A stretch of 64,000 nucleotides of DNA from Allomuricauda sp. TMED12 (GTDB taxonomy: Bacteria > Bacteroidota > Bacteroidia > Flavobacteriales > Flavobacteriaceae), in the NCBI GenBank assembly GCA_002167435.2, contig NHBR02000009.1:1-64000 (forward strand). Reading direction: 5' to 3'. Every line of letters begins with the position of its first letter. Position 1 is the stretch's first letter. Shown here one piece after another: positions 17,051 to 26,529 of this stretch. The translations under genes were made by a program, and so were the position numbers. The notes beneath the pieces were generated by a model. The model was not told the DNA's origin. It saw nothing but the letters and a program-made list of their open reading frames with translations, and searched no databases.

Positions 17051-17607
17051 TCTGCAATTAATTCATCCAACAACTTGTATACTTTTACCGTACTCCAATC
17101 CGAAATTCCCTCTTCATGGATCACAATGTTCCCCGATTTATCAATCAGATAGGAAGCGGGCACACTACTAGCATCAATAGGCATTTTTTCACCAATGATC
17201 AAATAAGTTAGTGGAAATGTGAAGTCATGCTCGTCCATAAATGCTTCAACAGGTTCCCTTTCTTCATCGGTAATGATATAAAAATCCATCTTGCCTTTAT
17301 ATCTGTCGTATAATTCTTGAATACTTGCAAGTTCGGCTTCTGAAGGCAAACGCCATGATGCCCAAAAATTGACCAAGATTACCTTGCCCTTCGATTTTTC
17401 AAAGTTGAAAAAATTCCATTCTTCATCCTTCAGTTTCCAATCGTAATCGGTGATTTGTTGACGTTCTGCCGTTTCGATGACTTCAGGAGAAAATGAGAAC
17501 ATTCTGTTTAACCATATCTTTCCATAATAACCAATTGGGGTTACAAAAAACGACAGGATAAAAAGAATTAATACTACATTGAGAATGGTCTTTTTATTGA
17601 TTTTCAT
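17047..17607 (-). CDS. TlpA-like thioredoxin paralogue lacking the CxxC
   Basis: This 186-residue protein has the same architecture as its downstream neighbour: an N-terminal membrane segment (about 9-26) and a periplasmic thioredoxin fold. At the active-site position it reads FWASWRLPSEAEL, so both catalytic cysteines are replaced (Arg86 and Ser89). The cis-proline loop (ASSVPASYL) is kept. It cannot do thiol-disulfide exchange by the usual mechanism. The frame is otherwise intact, which suggests a retained binding or chaperone-like role rather than decay; that is inference. It is translationally coupled to the active paralogue by ATGA. Confidence 0.9.
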   Translation of the reverse strand: MKINKKTILNVVLILFILSFFVTPIGYYGKIWLNRMFSFSPEVIETAERQQITDYDWKLKDEEWNFFNFEKSKGKVILVNFWASWRLPSEAELASIQELYDRYKGKMDFYIITDEEREPVEAFMDEHDFTFPLTYLIIGEKMPIDASSVPASYLIDKSGNIVIHEEGISDWSTVKVYKLLDELIAE

Positions 17608-17630
17608 TGAAAGTTATTTCTCAAAAATTA

Positions 17631-17666
17631 AAAACTCCTGACATCTTAAACAACATCAGGAGTTTT
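17631..17666 (-). terminator. Intrinsic terminator after the aconitase gene
   Basis: AAAACTCCTGA and TCAGGAGTTTT form an 11-bp stem around a 14-nt loop. On the minus strand it follows the aconitase stop by about 20 nt and ends in a T-rich tail. Confidence 0.75.
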
Positions 17667-17688
17667 TTACTGATTATTTTAAAAACAA

Positions 17689-19956
17689 TTAAGCATTCTG
17701 TTTCTTGATCAAATTCAAGGCCGAACCTTCGTTGAACCACTTGATTTGAGCATGATTGTATGAATGGTTCGTAATGATGGTATCCTTACTTCCATCGGCG
17801 TGCACCACTTCAAGTGTCAAAGGTTTGTCCGGTGCAAACTCAGCAGCATCAACAATATTGAATGTATCGTCTTCCTGAATCAAATCGTAATCATCCTCAT
17901 TGGCAAAGGTCAAGGCCAACATTCCTTGTTTCTTCAAGTTGGTTTCGTGAATCCTTGCAAAGGATTTTACAATAACAACGGCTACACCCAAGTGCCTTGG
18001 TTGCATGGCCGCATGTTCTCTTGATGATCCTTCTCCGTAGTTATGGTCTCCCACAACAACAGTCATAATTCCTTCTTTCTTGTATTCACGCTGCGTATCT
18101 GGAACTCCACCATATTCACCGGTCAACTGGTTTTTAACGAAGTTGGTTTTTTTGTTGAAAGCATTTACCGCTCCAATCAAGGTATTATTGGCAATGTTAT
18201 CCAAATGACCTCTAAAACGTAACCAGGGTCCTGCCATGGAAATGTGGTCGGTAGTACACTTTCCAAAGGCTTTGATCAATAATTTCATCCCTTGAAGATC
18301 ACTTGCCTTGATTGGGACAAAAGGCTCCAACAATTGCAAACGCTCAGAATCTGAAGCTACTTTAACCTCTACTCCACTTCCATCTTCAAGAGGGTCTTCG
18401 TAACCGTTTTCCTTAACTTCAAAACCTTTTGGCGGTAACTCCCATCCTGTTGGTTCATCCAACATTACTTCTTCACCATCTTCGTTGATCAACTTATCCG
18501 TCAATGGGTTAAAGTCCAAACGACCTGCAATGGCAATCGCTGCGGTCATTTCTGGTGATGCAACAAATGCATGCGTGTTCGGGTTACCGTCGGCACGTTT
18601 TGCAAAGTTACGGTTGAAGGAATGTACAATGCTGTTCTTTGGAGCGTTCTTTGGATCCTCATATCGTCCCCATTGACCAATACATGGTCCACAGGCATTT
18701 GTAAAGATCTTGGCATCCAATTTTTCAAAAATATCAAGGATACCGTCACGTTCGGTAGTATATCGTACTTGTTCTGAACCTGGGTTGATACCAAACTCAG
18801 CTTTTGTTTTCAATTTTTTGTCCAAAGCTTGTTGCGCAATGGAGGATGCTCTCGATAAATCTTCATAAGAAGAGTTCGTACAAGAACCTATCAATCCCCA
18901 CTCAACAGCTAAAGGCCAACCGTTTTCGGTAGCTTTATCCGTCATTGTTCCTACTTCTGTAGCCAAATCCGGGGTAAATGGACCATTTAGCAAAGGCTTC
19001 AATTCAGAAAGGTTGATTTCGATTACCTGATCAAAATATTGCTCTGGATTAGCGTACACCTCTGCATCAGCAGTCAAGTGTTCTTTAACCTTGTTTGCCT
19101 CATCGGCAACATCTTCCCTATCAGTAGCCCTTAGGTAACGCTCCATTGATTCGTCGTAACCAAAGGTTGATGTCGTTGCTCCAATTTCAGCACCCATGTT
19201 ACAAATGGTACCTTTACCTGTACACGACATGGAAGTGGCGCCAGGGCCAAAATATTCTACAATAGCACCTGTTCCACCTTTTACGGTAAGAATTTCAGCT
19301 ACTTTCAAGATAACATCCTTAGGGGCTGTTCAACCGGAAAGTTTACCTGTCAATTTTACACCGATCAACTTAGGAAACTTAAGTTCCCATGCCATTCCTG
19401 CCATTACATCCACAGCATCTGCTCCTCCTACACCGATAGCGACCATTCCCAAACCACCAGCGTTTACGGTGTGAGAATCGGTTCCAATCATCATACCTCC
19501 AGGGAATGCATAATTTTCCAATACTACTTGGTGAATAATACCAGCTCCTGGTTTCCAAAACCCAATACCATATTTGTTAGATACAGACCCCAAGAAATCA
19601 AACACCTCTTTACTAGTTTCATTGGCATGTTTTAAATCTGCCGCAGCACCATCTTTAGCTTGGATCAGGTGATCGCAGTGAACCGTGGTAGGCACTGCTA
19701 CTTTGTCTTTTCCAGCTTGCATAAATTGCAACAAGGCCATCTGAGCCGTTGCATCTTGACAAGCGATTCTGTCGGGAGCGAAATCAACGTAATCTTTGCC
19801 CCTTATATAGGCCTTTTCGGGATTACCGTCCCAAAGGTGAGAGTATAAAATCTTTTCAGAAAGCGTTAGCGGCTTACCTACCAATTTCCGGGCTTTTTCC
19901 ACACGTTCTCCCATAGAAGCGTAGACACCCTTAATCATGTCTATATCAAATGCCAT
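17689..19956 (-). pseudogene. acn: Aconitate hydratase interrupted by one in-frame TGA
   Basis: The gene encodes the TCA-cycle enzyme that interconverts citrate and isocitrate. Read through, it spans 755 codons, the usual length of the mitochondrial-type flavobacterial aconitase. Codon 209 (19330-19332) is TGA where the family has tryptophan in LSGWxxPKDVIL. There is no frameshift, and sequence on both sides is well conserved. All three [4Fe-4S] cysteines lie downstream of the stop: Cys359 in IGSCTNSS and Cys422/Cys425 in ACGPCIG. A single base (T instead of C at 19330, plus strand) explains it. It may be a sequencing error, a true nonsense mutation, or a two-piece enzyme restarting at the TTG ending at 19308. 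Without read-through, the first piece of 208 residues lacks the active-site cluster. Confidence 0.9.
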
Positions 19957-20061
19957 TATTCAATTAGGTTTTTTATGATTTTTGTAATTTGGTAAATTTA
20001 CTAAAATGAGAAGGAATTTGAAATTAGAATCGACCTAAATAAATGTCGGTTTTCTCATTTT

Positions 20062-21015
20062 TTACAATAATTCCGTGATAATTTTTTCCTCGGTGATACC
20101 TTCAGCTTCCGCTTTGTAGTTTTTTAGTATCCTGTGACGAAGAATTCCCAAGGAAACTGCCTTAACATCCTCGATATCCGGAGAGAACTTTCCATGGATG
20201 GCTGCATGTGCCTTGGCGGCTAAAACCAAATTCTGTGATGCTCTTGGTCCTGCCCCCCAATCAATGTAATTTTTTACGTAATCGGAAGCGCCGACTTGAT
20301 CTGGGCGTGTTCTGTTAACCAACCTTACCGCATAATCCACAACATTATCCGGTACAGGAATTCGCCTGACCAAATGTTGCACTGCTATAATCTCGTCGGC
20401 ATTAAACAGTGTATTTATCTGGACCTCATCGTCTGTAGTTGTGGATTTTACCACTTGTATTTCTTCTTCAATCGAAGGGTATTTTAGTTCTATGGCAAAC
20501 ATAAAACGATCCAATTGGGCCTCCGGCAATGGATAGGTTCCTTCTTGCTCTATTGGGTTTTGTGTGGCCAGAACAAAATAAGGTTGATTTAATTTGTGTT
20601 GCTTTCCCGCAATGGTCACCGCTCTTTCCTGCATGGCTTCCAGCAAAGCGGCTTGGGTTTTGGGCGGTGTCCTATTGATTTCATCCGCCAAGATGATGTT
20701 CCCGAAAACTGGTCCCATTATAAATTTGAAGTTGCGGTTTTGGTCCAACACCTCGCTTCCTAAAATGTCACTGGGCATTAAATCCGGGGTAAATTGTATT
20801 CTTTTAAAATCCAATCCCAATGTTTGTGCAATGGTATTGACCATTAAGGTCTTTGCCAAACCAGGAACCCCGATCAAGAGAGAATGTCCTCCTGTATAGA
20901 TGGATAGCAGTATTTGTTCAATTACCTCTTCTTGGCCTACAATGACCTTGGCAATCTCCTTTTTTAAGTCTTGGTGTTTTTTTACCAGCTTTTCAACTGC
21001 ATCTACATCCGACAT
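20062..21015 (-). CDS. MoxR family AAA+ ATPase
   Basis: The 317-residue cytoplasmic ATPase belongs to the MoxR family, chaperone-like AAA+ proteins that help mature or activate other complexes. Walker A is GVPGLAKT (about 54-61), Walker B is ILADEINRTPPK, and sensor 1 is ATQNPIEQEGTYPLPEAQLDRF. The usual DUF58/von Willebrand partner genes are not seen downstream, where aconitase follows. Upstream, 4 bp away, is a SurA-like chaperone, so the operon may link envelope protein folding with MoxR. Confidence 0.94.
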   Translation of the reverse strand: MSDVDAVEKLVKKHQDLKKEIAKVIVGQEEVIEQILLSIYTGGHSLLIGVPGLAKTLMVNTIAQTLGLDFKRIQFTPDLMPSDILGSEVLDQNRNFKFIMGPVFGNIILADEINRTPPKTQAALLEAMQERAVTIAGKQHKLNQPYFVLATQNPIEQEGTYPLPEAQLDRFMFAIELKYPSIEEEIQVVKSTTTDDEVQINTLFNADEIIAVQHLVRRIPVPDNVVDYAVRLVNRTRPDQVGASDYVKNYIDWGAGPRASQNLVLAAKAHAAIHGKFSPDIEDVKAVSLGILRHRILKNYKAEAEGITEEKIITELL

Positions 21016-21019
21016 ATAT

Positions 21020-22423
21020 TTATTGCTTTACCCAGTTGTTAGCAAAATCGCAATCTCTACTTTCGGTATCCACATGGATGTAAGTATCATCGATATGTTC
21101 GTCCATCCAACCTTTTATGGCTTTGAATTGCTTTTCTCTTAACGCCAGTTCTTGAATTTTCATATAATCTTTTGCAAAATCCGCCTCGTGCTCATCATAG
21201 CGGTTGGAAATTTTCATGATCTTGAACTTGGGAGATCCACCTCTTTGGTCATCTTCGCGAATAGGCCTTGATATTTCACCATCCTTTAGATCCCTTACTT
21301 GGTTATAAAGGGTTGGATCCATTTTGGTCAACTCAAAACGAGAATCAAAATTGATAGGGTTACGAAGCAATCCACCATCAAACTTGGTTTCTTTTTCATC
21401 GGAAAAATTCATCGCAGCTTCGGCAAAAGTGTATTTTCCATCCAAAACCTGCTGACGAATAGTATCCAGTTCCTGAGTTGCTTTATCAATGGCACTTTGA
21501 GGAATCTTTGGAATCAAAAGTATATGACGAAGGTCTAATTCCTGGCCCCTGATTTTTTCTATATAAATAATATGATATCCAAATGAAGTTTCAAATGGCT
21601 CGGAAATCTCTCCTTCTTGAAGACTAAAGGCAACATCTTTAAATTCCTTTACAAATGGGGTTTCCTTGGTCATACTATAGAACCCGCCCTTTGATTTGGA
21701 ACCGGGATCCTGGGAATACAAAATTGCCTTTACATTAAAGCTGGCATCGTTCTCCAATACATCCTGCCTAATCTCCTTTAATTGATTGATTACTTTCTGT
21801 TTTTCTTCTTCGGGAGCTTCGGGTTGCTTAACAATTTGGGCTATTTCCAATTCCGCACCAAAAACAGGCCTTTCATCTTCTGGGATTTTGTAGAAAAACT
21901 GGCGTACTTCTTCCGGTGTCACCTCAATTTCCTCAACAATCTTGCCCTGCATTTTTTCCGAGAGCATACGCAATTTGTTGATTTCAAAAAGCTCTTCACG
22001 GAAACTTTCCATATCAGCCTTTTTGTAGTAACTCAACATCTTTTCAACACTTCCAATTTGCTGGGTAAGCTGCTGAATCTGTCTATCGCTTTGGGCATTT
22101 ACCATATCATCGGATACCAACAAACTATCCTGTACAGCTTGGTGTGCATAGAGCCTATCCTCCATAAGCTTGCCCAAAAGACTGCAACGTGTAATATCTT
22201 CTGTTGAGGCGCCTTGGTTTTTAAGATCGATCAAGGTTTTATCGATGTCAGATTCCAAAATCACATAGTCACCGACCACGGCGGCTATACCATCCAATTT
22301 TATTTTTTTGGTAGCGCTTGTAGTATCTTTTGCGCCCATTGCCTCATCGGCTCCCTGTGCTCGGATAATTCCCATCATTGCAAAAAATGCGATAACAGAT
22401 AATCCGTTAATTTTCTTTGTCAT
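21020..22423 (-). CDS. SurA-like periplasmic peptidyl-prolyl isomerase with two parvulin domains
   Basis: This 466-residue protein has a signal peptide (TKKINGLSVIAFFAMMGIIRA) and a SurA-type helical N-terminal part (about 35-165). Two parvulin-like domains follow, at about 170-285 (with GGFYSM and FGYHIIYI) and 285-400 (with DLRHILLIPK and DGGLL). It should help fold outer-membrane proteins in the periplasm. I chose the start at 22423 because the signal peptide begins there; it overlaps the preceding gene's end by 17 nt. It is followed 4 bp later by the MoxR gene. Confidence 0.9.
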   Translation of the reverse strand: MTKKINGLSVIAFFAMMGIIRAQGADEAMGAKDTTSATKKIKLDGIAAVVGDYVILESDIDKTLIDLKNQGASTEDITRCSLLGKLMEDRLYAHQAVQDSLLVSDDMVNAQSDRQIQQLTQQIGSVEKMLSYYKKADMESFREELFEINKLRMLSEKMQGKIVEEIEVTPEEVRQFFYKIPEDERPVFGAELEIAQIVKQPEAPEEEKQKVINQLKEIRQDVLENDASFNVKAILYSQDPGSKSKGGFYSMTKETPFVKEFKDVAFSLQEGEISEPFETSFGYHIIYIEKIRGQELDLRHILLIPKIPQSAIDKATQELDTIRQQVLDGKYTFAEAAMNFSDEKETKFDGGLLRNPINFDSRFELTKMDPTLYNQVRDLKDGEISRPIREDDQRGGSPKFKIMKISNRYDEHEADFAKDYMKIQELALREKQFKAIKGWMDEHIDDTYIHVDTESRDCDFANNWVKQ

Positions 22424-23288
22424 AAACCTCAAATTCGTTCTTCTTAATAGCTTCATCAATAATTTCGGTTTCCAGTTTCTTTACGTAATTCAATTTACGC
22501 CGGTTCAAAATCAATTGCTTTATATCTGGCTCCACATAATCAAAAGGAGCTGTTTCATTGACTTCCAATACATTGGTCACCAAGCCCAAATATACCTCTA
22601 AGGAATCTTGTAGCTCAAAAAATTGTGATTTTTTTAAGTGGGTTTCCTCATTTGCCTGCGTCAACGGGGAAATTTCTTCAATTACCCGTGTGGCACTTAC
22701 CCAAATGGAATCGTTAAAATGTATTTTTTTGAACTGTACCGCTATGGAATCCAAATATCTTTTATCAGAATCGTCCCATTTTTTTATTCTGTCCTCTACA
22801 CCATTCCTGTCCAAAAATTGATTGGACATACCCACAAACCTGAGCTGGACCAATTTTTCATTCAGTTTGAAATTTTCCTTTTCACGTTCGTAGAATTCTT
22901 CAAGCTGACTTTTGGTAACGGCTGTATCCTGGGATTGATTTACCAAAGCCTCAATATAGGCCCTGGTGTACAGGTCTGCACGATAATCTGAAACCAAACG
23001 GTCAAACTCCGCCAATTTTTCCTCGGGCAAATTTATTTTTGATTTGGACAACAACAGCTGCTTGGATGCCCAATTGTTGATGTAATTGGTCACAAAAACA
23101 GTACTGTCCTCAGCTGTCATATCATCTCGGATAAAAGAGGCAACATCCTCTTTATATAAAAAAGTATCGTCTACCCTTGCCAATGGTTCCTTTTCTTCAA
23201 CCTTATTGAACATACCCTCGCATGAGGAAACTAATATTGCTGCCAAGGCATAAAGGAAGTACAGCGTATTTTTTTGGAGCTTAAGCAT
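22407..23288 (-). CDS. PrsA/SurA-like lipoprotein, probable degenerate isomerase
   Basis: The 293-residue product has a lipoprotein signal ending LVSSC (Cys23), then a helical SurA/PrsA-like N-terminal domain (about 35-125) with ARVDDTFLYKEDVASFIRDD. The following region resembles a parvulin domain poorly, without the FGYHII-type motif, so catalytic activity is doubtful. The start at 23288 is chosen for the signal peptide. A -7 element TATTTTTG on the minus strand at 23300-23293 would start transcription almost at the ATG. It overlaps the next chaperone gene by 17 nt, so they form an operon with moxR. Confidence 0.82.
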   Translation of the reverse strand: MLKLQKNTLYFLYALAAILVSSCEGMFNKVEEKEPLARVDDTFLYKEDVASFIRDDMTAEDSTVFVTNYINNWASKQLLLSKSKINLPEEKLAEFDRLVSDYRADLYTRAYIEALVNQSQDTAVTKSQLEEFYEREKENFKLNEKLVQLRFVGMSNQFLDRNGVEDRIKKWDDSDKRYLDSIAVQFKKIHFNDSIWVSATRVIEEISPLTQANEETHLKKSQFFELQDSLEVYLGLVTNVLEVNETAPFDYVEPDIKQLILNRRKLNYVKKLETEIIDEAIKKNEFEVYDKEN

Positions 23289-23404
23289 TTCGCAAAAATA
23301 ACAATTACAAAATCCCCTACAAGAAGGTTCTAATTTCATTAACAGATTTTTTAATGGAAATAGATGGCCAGAAATCGCTACTTTAGTGCAAAACCAATCC
23401 AAAC

Positions 23405-23857
23405 ATGAATTACACCACCGAAATTGTGGTCGATGTTCCTCGGGAGGAATTTATCAAAAAAATGGACAATCCCGAAAACATGAAGCATTGGCAAGAGGGG
23501 CTTATTGGCTACGAACAATTGTCCACAAAGCCTGGACAGGAAGGCGCACGGATGAGCCTTAGTTACAAAATGGGCAAACGGGAAATGAACTTAGTGGAGA
23601 CCATTATAAAAAGGAACCTGCCGGATGAACTGCATATGACCTACGATACCAAAGGAGTCCATAACATCCAAAAGAACCATTTTAAAGAAGAAGGTGACAA
23701 AACCCGATGGGTTTCTGAATCCGAGTTCCAATTCTCTGGATTTGGAATGAAACTCATGGCATTTTTCATGCCGGGCGCTTTTAAAAAACAATCTCTAAAA
23801 TATATGCAAGATTTTAAGGCATTTGCCGAAAAAGGTGAATCCGTGCTTAACTCCTAA
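23405..23857 (+). CDS. SRPBCC (START-like) family protein
   Basis: The 150-residue cytoplasmic protein begins MNYTTEIVVDVPREEFIKKMDNPENMKHWQEGL, the typical opening of SRPBCC/polyketide-cyclase-like hydrophobic ligand-binding domains. Conserved late features are the KTRWVSESEFQF strand and the long C-terminal helix. The ligand and role cannot be inferred. It lies 6 bp before the next small gene, suggesting co-transcription. Confidence 0.85.
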   Translation: MNYTTEIVVDVPREEFIKKMDNPENMKHWQEGLIGYEQLSTKPGQEGARMSLSYKMGKREMNLVETIIKRNLPDELHMTYDTKGVHNIQKNHFKEEGDKTRWVSESEFQFSGFGMKLMAFFMPGAFKKQSLKYMQDFKAFAEKGESVLNS

Positions 23858-23863
23858 AACACA

Positions 23864-24121
23864 ATGGAAAAACTTTTGGATAGAAAAATTAAGATTATTT
23901 GGGACTTTAGAGGTCCAAGTGCGGCGCATACTGCCGAACACTACCTGAAACACCTCAAGGAATTTGTGGAAGTGGAAGAATTAAAATATGACCTTGGAGG
24001 CGTGGAGCATTTTAGCCCTACCCATAGTATTGCTTATTTAGTGGTTGCCGAGTTTGAATTGGAAGAGGTAAGGAGCATTCTTAAACCTCACCGTGGCCAA
24101 GTGTACAATCAAGAAATTTAA
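23864..24121 (+). CDS. Small conserved hypothetical protein
   Basis: The 85-residue protein looks like a compact alpha/beta fold: a basic strand (KIIWDFRG), a His-containing helix (AAHTAEHYLKHLKEFVEVE), a loop with HFSPTHS, and a final helix (EEVRSILKPHRG). The four histidines (HTAEH, HFSPTH) could bind metal. I do not recognise a named family. It lies between the SRPBCC gene and the lipoprotein hydrolase with small gaps, so all three may form one transcript. Confidence 0.72.
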   Translation: MEKLLDRKIKIIWDFRGPSAAHTAEHYLKHLKEFVEVEELKYDLGGVEHFSPTHSIAYLVVAEFELEEVRSILKPHRGQVYNQEI

Positions 24122-24131
24122 GTTTACACCT

Positions 24132-25265
24132 ATGTGTAATAGGTTTGTAATTGTAGGTTTATTGGGGTTGGTGATATCTTGTTCCAACAACCCTCCAATG
24201 GATTCTTTGGTAAAAGCGCTTTCATCACAAGATCCCAAAATTAAAAATGTGATGGATAATCTTGAAGCGCATGAGGTTCAAATCCGATACACCCAAATTG
24301 ACAGAAGAAACGACAGTATTATTTTTACTGATTTTGATTTTCAGGTCGATGAAAATAACTATTTCTACCCCGCCAGTACGGTAAAGTTTCCTGCAGCAGT
24401 AGCCGCTTTGGAAAAACTCAACGAAATTGATTCGCTTTCCATGAATACCCGGTTTTTTGTGGAAGGAGATTCGGTACAAACCACATTTGCCAAGGCCATT
24501 TCGGAAATATTCGCTGTTTCGGACAATGCTGCGAACAATAGATTGGTGGAGTTTTTGGGTCAAGACGATTTAAAAGAACGGATGATGCATAGAGGGGTTT
24601 CACCCATACGGATTGCCCATCGGTTATCCACAAGTAACGCAGACGATGTAACCACAAAAACTTTGATTTTTTACCTGAACGACTCCACCACCTCCTTGAG
24701 CAAGCCCATAATAAACTCGCCGATAAATCCCCTCGACTTAAATAGAATAAGAAAAGGGATAGGGTTTATTGCCGATGAATCCTACCAACAGGGACCTTTT
24801 GATTTCAGTTTAAAGAATTATTATCCCATCAAGGCGCAAAGTGCTTTGTTAAAGCGTATTATTTTTCCAGAAGTATTTCCAAAGGAACAAAGGTTCAACC
24901 TGAGCGACAACCAACACAAGTATCTGTTGACGGCTATGCAGACGCTACCTCCAAAACTTGGATATGACCCAGATGAGTTTTATGACAGTTATGTAAAGTT
25001 CTTCATCTTTGGGGATAACACGGACCCAATGCCCAATCACATTAAAATTTATAACAAGGTGGGATATGCTTATGGCACACTTACAGATTGCGCTTATATT
25101 AAAGACACTAAAAACAATATTGATTTTATGGTCACCGCAACCATACTGGTCAACAGCAACGGTATTTTCAACGACAACAACTACGAATACGACGAAGTAG
25201 GCATACCATTTTTAGCACAGCTGGGTAGAGAGTTATATCAAATGGAATTGGCCCGAAAAAGGTAA
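24132..25265 (+). CDS. Serine hydrolase lipoprotein, class A beta-lactamase fold
   Basis: The 377-residue protein has a lipoprotein signal ending VISC (Cys17) and a serine beta-lactamase/D-Ala-D-Ala peptidase-type fold. The nucleophile motif is Ser82-T-V-Lys85 and the second motif is S130-D-N. The third motif (KTG class) probably corresponds to NKVGYAYG. The Glu166 loop of true class A beta-lactamases is not evident, so beta-lactam resistance should not be assumed; an envelope peptidase or esterase role is as likely. I chose the ATG at 24132 for the lipoprotein signal. Confidence 0.86.
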   Translation: MCNRFVIVGLLGLVISCSNNPPMDSLVKALSSQDPKIKNVMDNLEAHEVQIRYTQIDRRNDSIIFTDFDFQVDENNYFYPASTVKFPAAVAALEKLNEIDSLSMNTRFFVEGDSVQTTFAKAISEIFAVSDNAANNRLVEFLGQDDLKERMMHRGVSPIRIAHRLSTSNADDVTTKTLIFYLNDSTTSLSKPIINSPINPLDLNRIRKGIGFIADESYQQGPFDFSLKNYYPIKAQSALLKRIIFPEVFPKEQRFNLSDNQHKYLLTAMQTLPPKLGYDPDEFYDSYVKFFIFGDNTDPMPNHIKIYNKVGYAYGTLTDCAYIKDTKNNIDFMVTATILVNSNGIFNDNNYEYDEVGIPFLAQLGRELYQMELARKR

Positions 25266-25280
25266 TAGTACCAAAATAAA

Positions 25281-25303
25281 AAAGCACCGCAATGCGGTGC
25301 TTT
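25281..25303. terminator. Bidirectional intrinsic terminator
   Basis: AAAGCACCGC and GCGGTGCTTT pair around the loop AAT between the convergent hydrolase and fasciclin genes. T-runs follow on both strands (TTTTC on plus; TTTTTATTTTGG on minus). Confidence 0.85.
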
Positions 25304-25329
25304 TCAACATCAAAACAAACAACCTTTAA

Positions 25330-25848
25330 TTAGTTGGGCATTACAACGTCCTCAATAATATGGATTACTCCGTTTGAGGCAACGACATCTGTTTTGGAAA
25401 TTTTACTCCAATTTCCATTGGCATCTTTCAAATAAATGCCATCGTCCTTTTTCATAGCAGTTAATTTCCCACCGTTTAAAGTTGTAAGTTCTGCTTTCCC
25501 GTTTCCTTTGTTTAGTGCAGCAGCCACATCGGCAGCCATCAATTCTCCTGAAACTACATGATAGGTTAGAATGGCCGCTAATCTTTCTTTGTTTTCTGGT
25601 TTCAACAGAGCATTTAAAGTCTCAGTATCAATTTTGGCAAATCCTGAATTTACAGGGGCAAATACAGTGAAGGGTCCATCCCCTTTCAAGGCGCCCACCA
25701 AATCGGCAGCTTTTAAGGCCGTAACCAAAGTTGAGAAGTCATCCACAGAAACAGCTATATCTACTATGTCATTGGATTTTTGAGCGTTTGTTAGTTGAGT
25801 GCCGAATACTAAAGCACAGGTAGCGAAGGCAAAGATTAATTTTTTCAT
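25330..25848 (-). CDS. Secreted fasciclin-domain protein
   Basis: The 172-residue protein has a cleavable signal peptide (about 1-22, ending TNAQ) and one fasciclin (FAS1) domain over about 27-170. The conserved H1 region GPFTVFAPVNSGFAK and H2 region SNGVIHIIEDVVMP are both present, joined by the TYHVVSGEL strand. FAS1 proteins act in adhesion or as small secreted effectors. It is divergent from an ECF sigma/RskA pair, the arrangement known for fasciclin proteins controlled by SigK/RskA in mycobacteria, so regulation by the neighbouring sigma factor is plausible. Confidence 0.93.
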   Translation of the reverse strand: MKKLIFAFATCALVFGTQLTNAQKSNDIVDIAVSVDDFSTLVTALKAADLVGALKGDGPFTVFAPVNSGFAKIDTETLNALLKPENKERLAAILTYHVVSGELMAADVAAALNKGNGKAELTTLNGGKLTAMKKDDGIYLKDANGNWSKISKTDVVASNGVIHIIEDVVMPN

Positions 25849-25965
25849 TTTTCTTTTTGAATTTTAATGATTAATTGTTTTTAAAGCGTTTTCTATTATT
25901 ATTTACACCTGGTTTGGGCAAATGGATGAAGGCCGTAGTTTTTTATCATATATTTAACACTAGCA

Positions 25966-26529
25966 ATGAAGAACAGTTTTGAAGACCATGAGGTAATCAC
26001 CCGTTTGATTTCAGGTGACGAAACGGCCCTCTACCAATTATATGATAAATATTCCGGAGCTCTGTTCGGGGTTATTCTTCGTATGTGTCGTGATAAAATC
26101 AAGGCTGAAGATCTTCTCCAGGAAACTTTTGTAAAAATTTGGAAAAACATAGAGGCCTACGATGCATCAAAAGGTAGGTTTTATACCTGGGCCTACAGAA
26201 TAGCACGTAACACAACATTAAATTCAATACGCAAGAAGAACAAGCTCATCCAAACCGATGATCTGAGTGTATATGATATTAAAGAAGTTAATGAAGAGGA
26301 GACAGATTATACAGCCTTAAAAGGTTCCATTAAAACCCTTGAACCTCATCACCAGAAAGCTATTACATTAGTGTATTACAGTGGCTATACCCACAAACAA
26401 GCCCATAAAAAAATGGGCGTACCGTTAGGCACTTTTAAGTCCTATATAAAACAAGCACTAAAACAATTACGGGAGACGTACAGCGAAAAGTTGATTTATA
26501 TTTGGTTCGTTTTAGAATTAATGCCATGA
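25966..26529 (+). CDS. ECF RNA polymerase sigma factor, SigK-like
   Basis: The 187-residue sigma-70 family protein has region 2 (about 20-90: YDKYSGALFGVI, DKIKAEDLLQETFVKIW, RIARNTTLNSIRKK) and region 4 (about 120-175: HHQKAITLVYYSGYTHKQAHKKMGVPLGTFKSYI). Its stop overlaps the start of an RskA-type anti-sigma gene as ATGA, so it is a sigma/anti-sigma unit. A likely target is the divergent fasciclin gene. No GTAAC/CGTC promoter like that at 54.7 kb is seen upstream. Confidence 0.94.
   Translation: MKNSFEDHEVITRLISGDETALYQLYDKYSGALFGVILRMCRDKIKAEDLLQETFVKIWKNIEAYDASKGRFYTWAYRIARNTTLNSIRKKNKLIQTDDLSVYDIKEVNEEETDYTALKGSIKTLEPHHQKAITLVYYSGYTHKQAHKKMGVPLGTFKSYIKQALKQLRETYSEKLIYIWFVLELMP

Noticed and set aside
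17689-19956. UGA read as tryptophan throughout the genome
   Set aside because: Several genes in the window end in TGA inside ATGA overlaps (crtI, crtB, M20 peptidase, sigma factors), so UGA is a normal stop here.
24132-25265. Beta-lactam resistance gene
   Set aside because: The fold and SxxK/SDN motifs fit, but the class A Glu loop and a clear KTG motif are not evident; hydrolase only.
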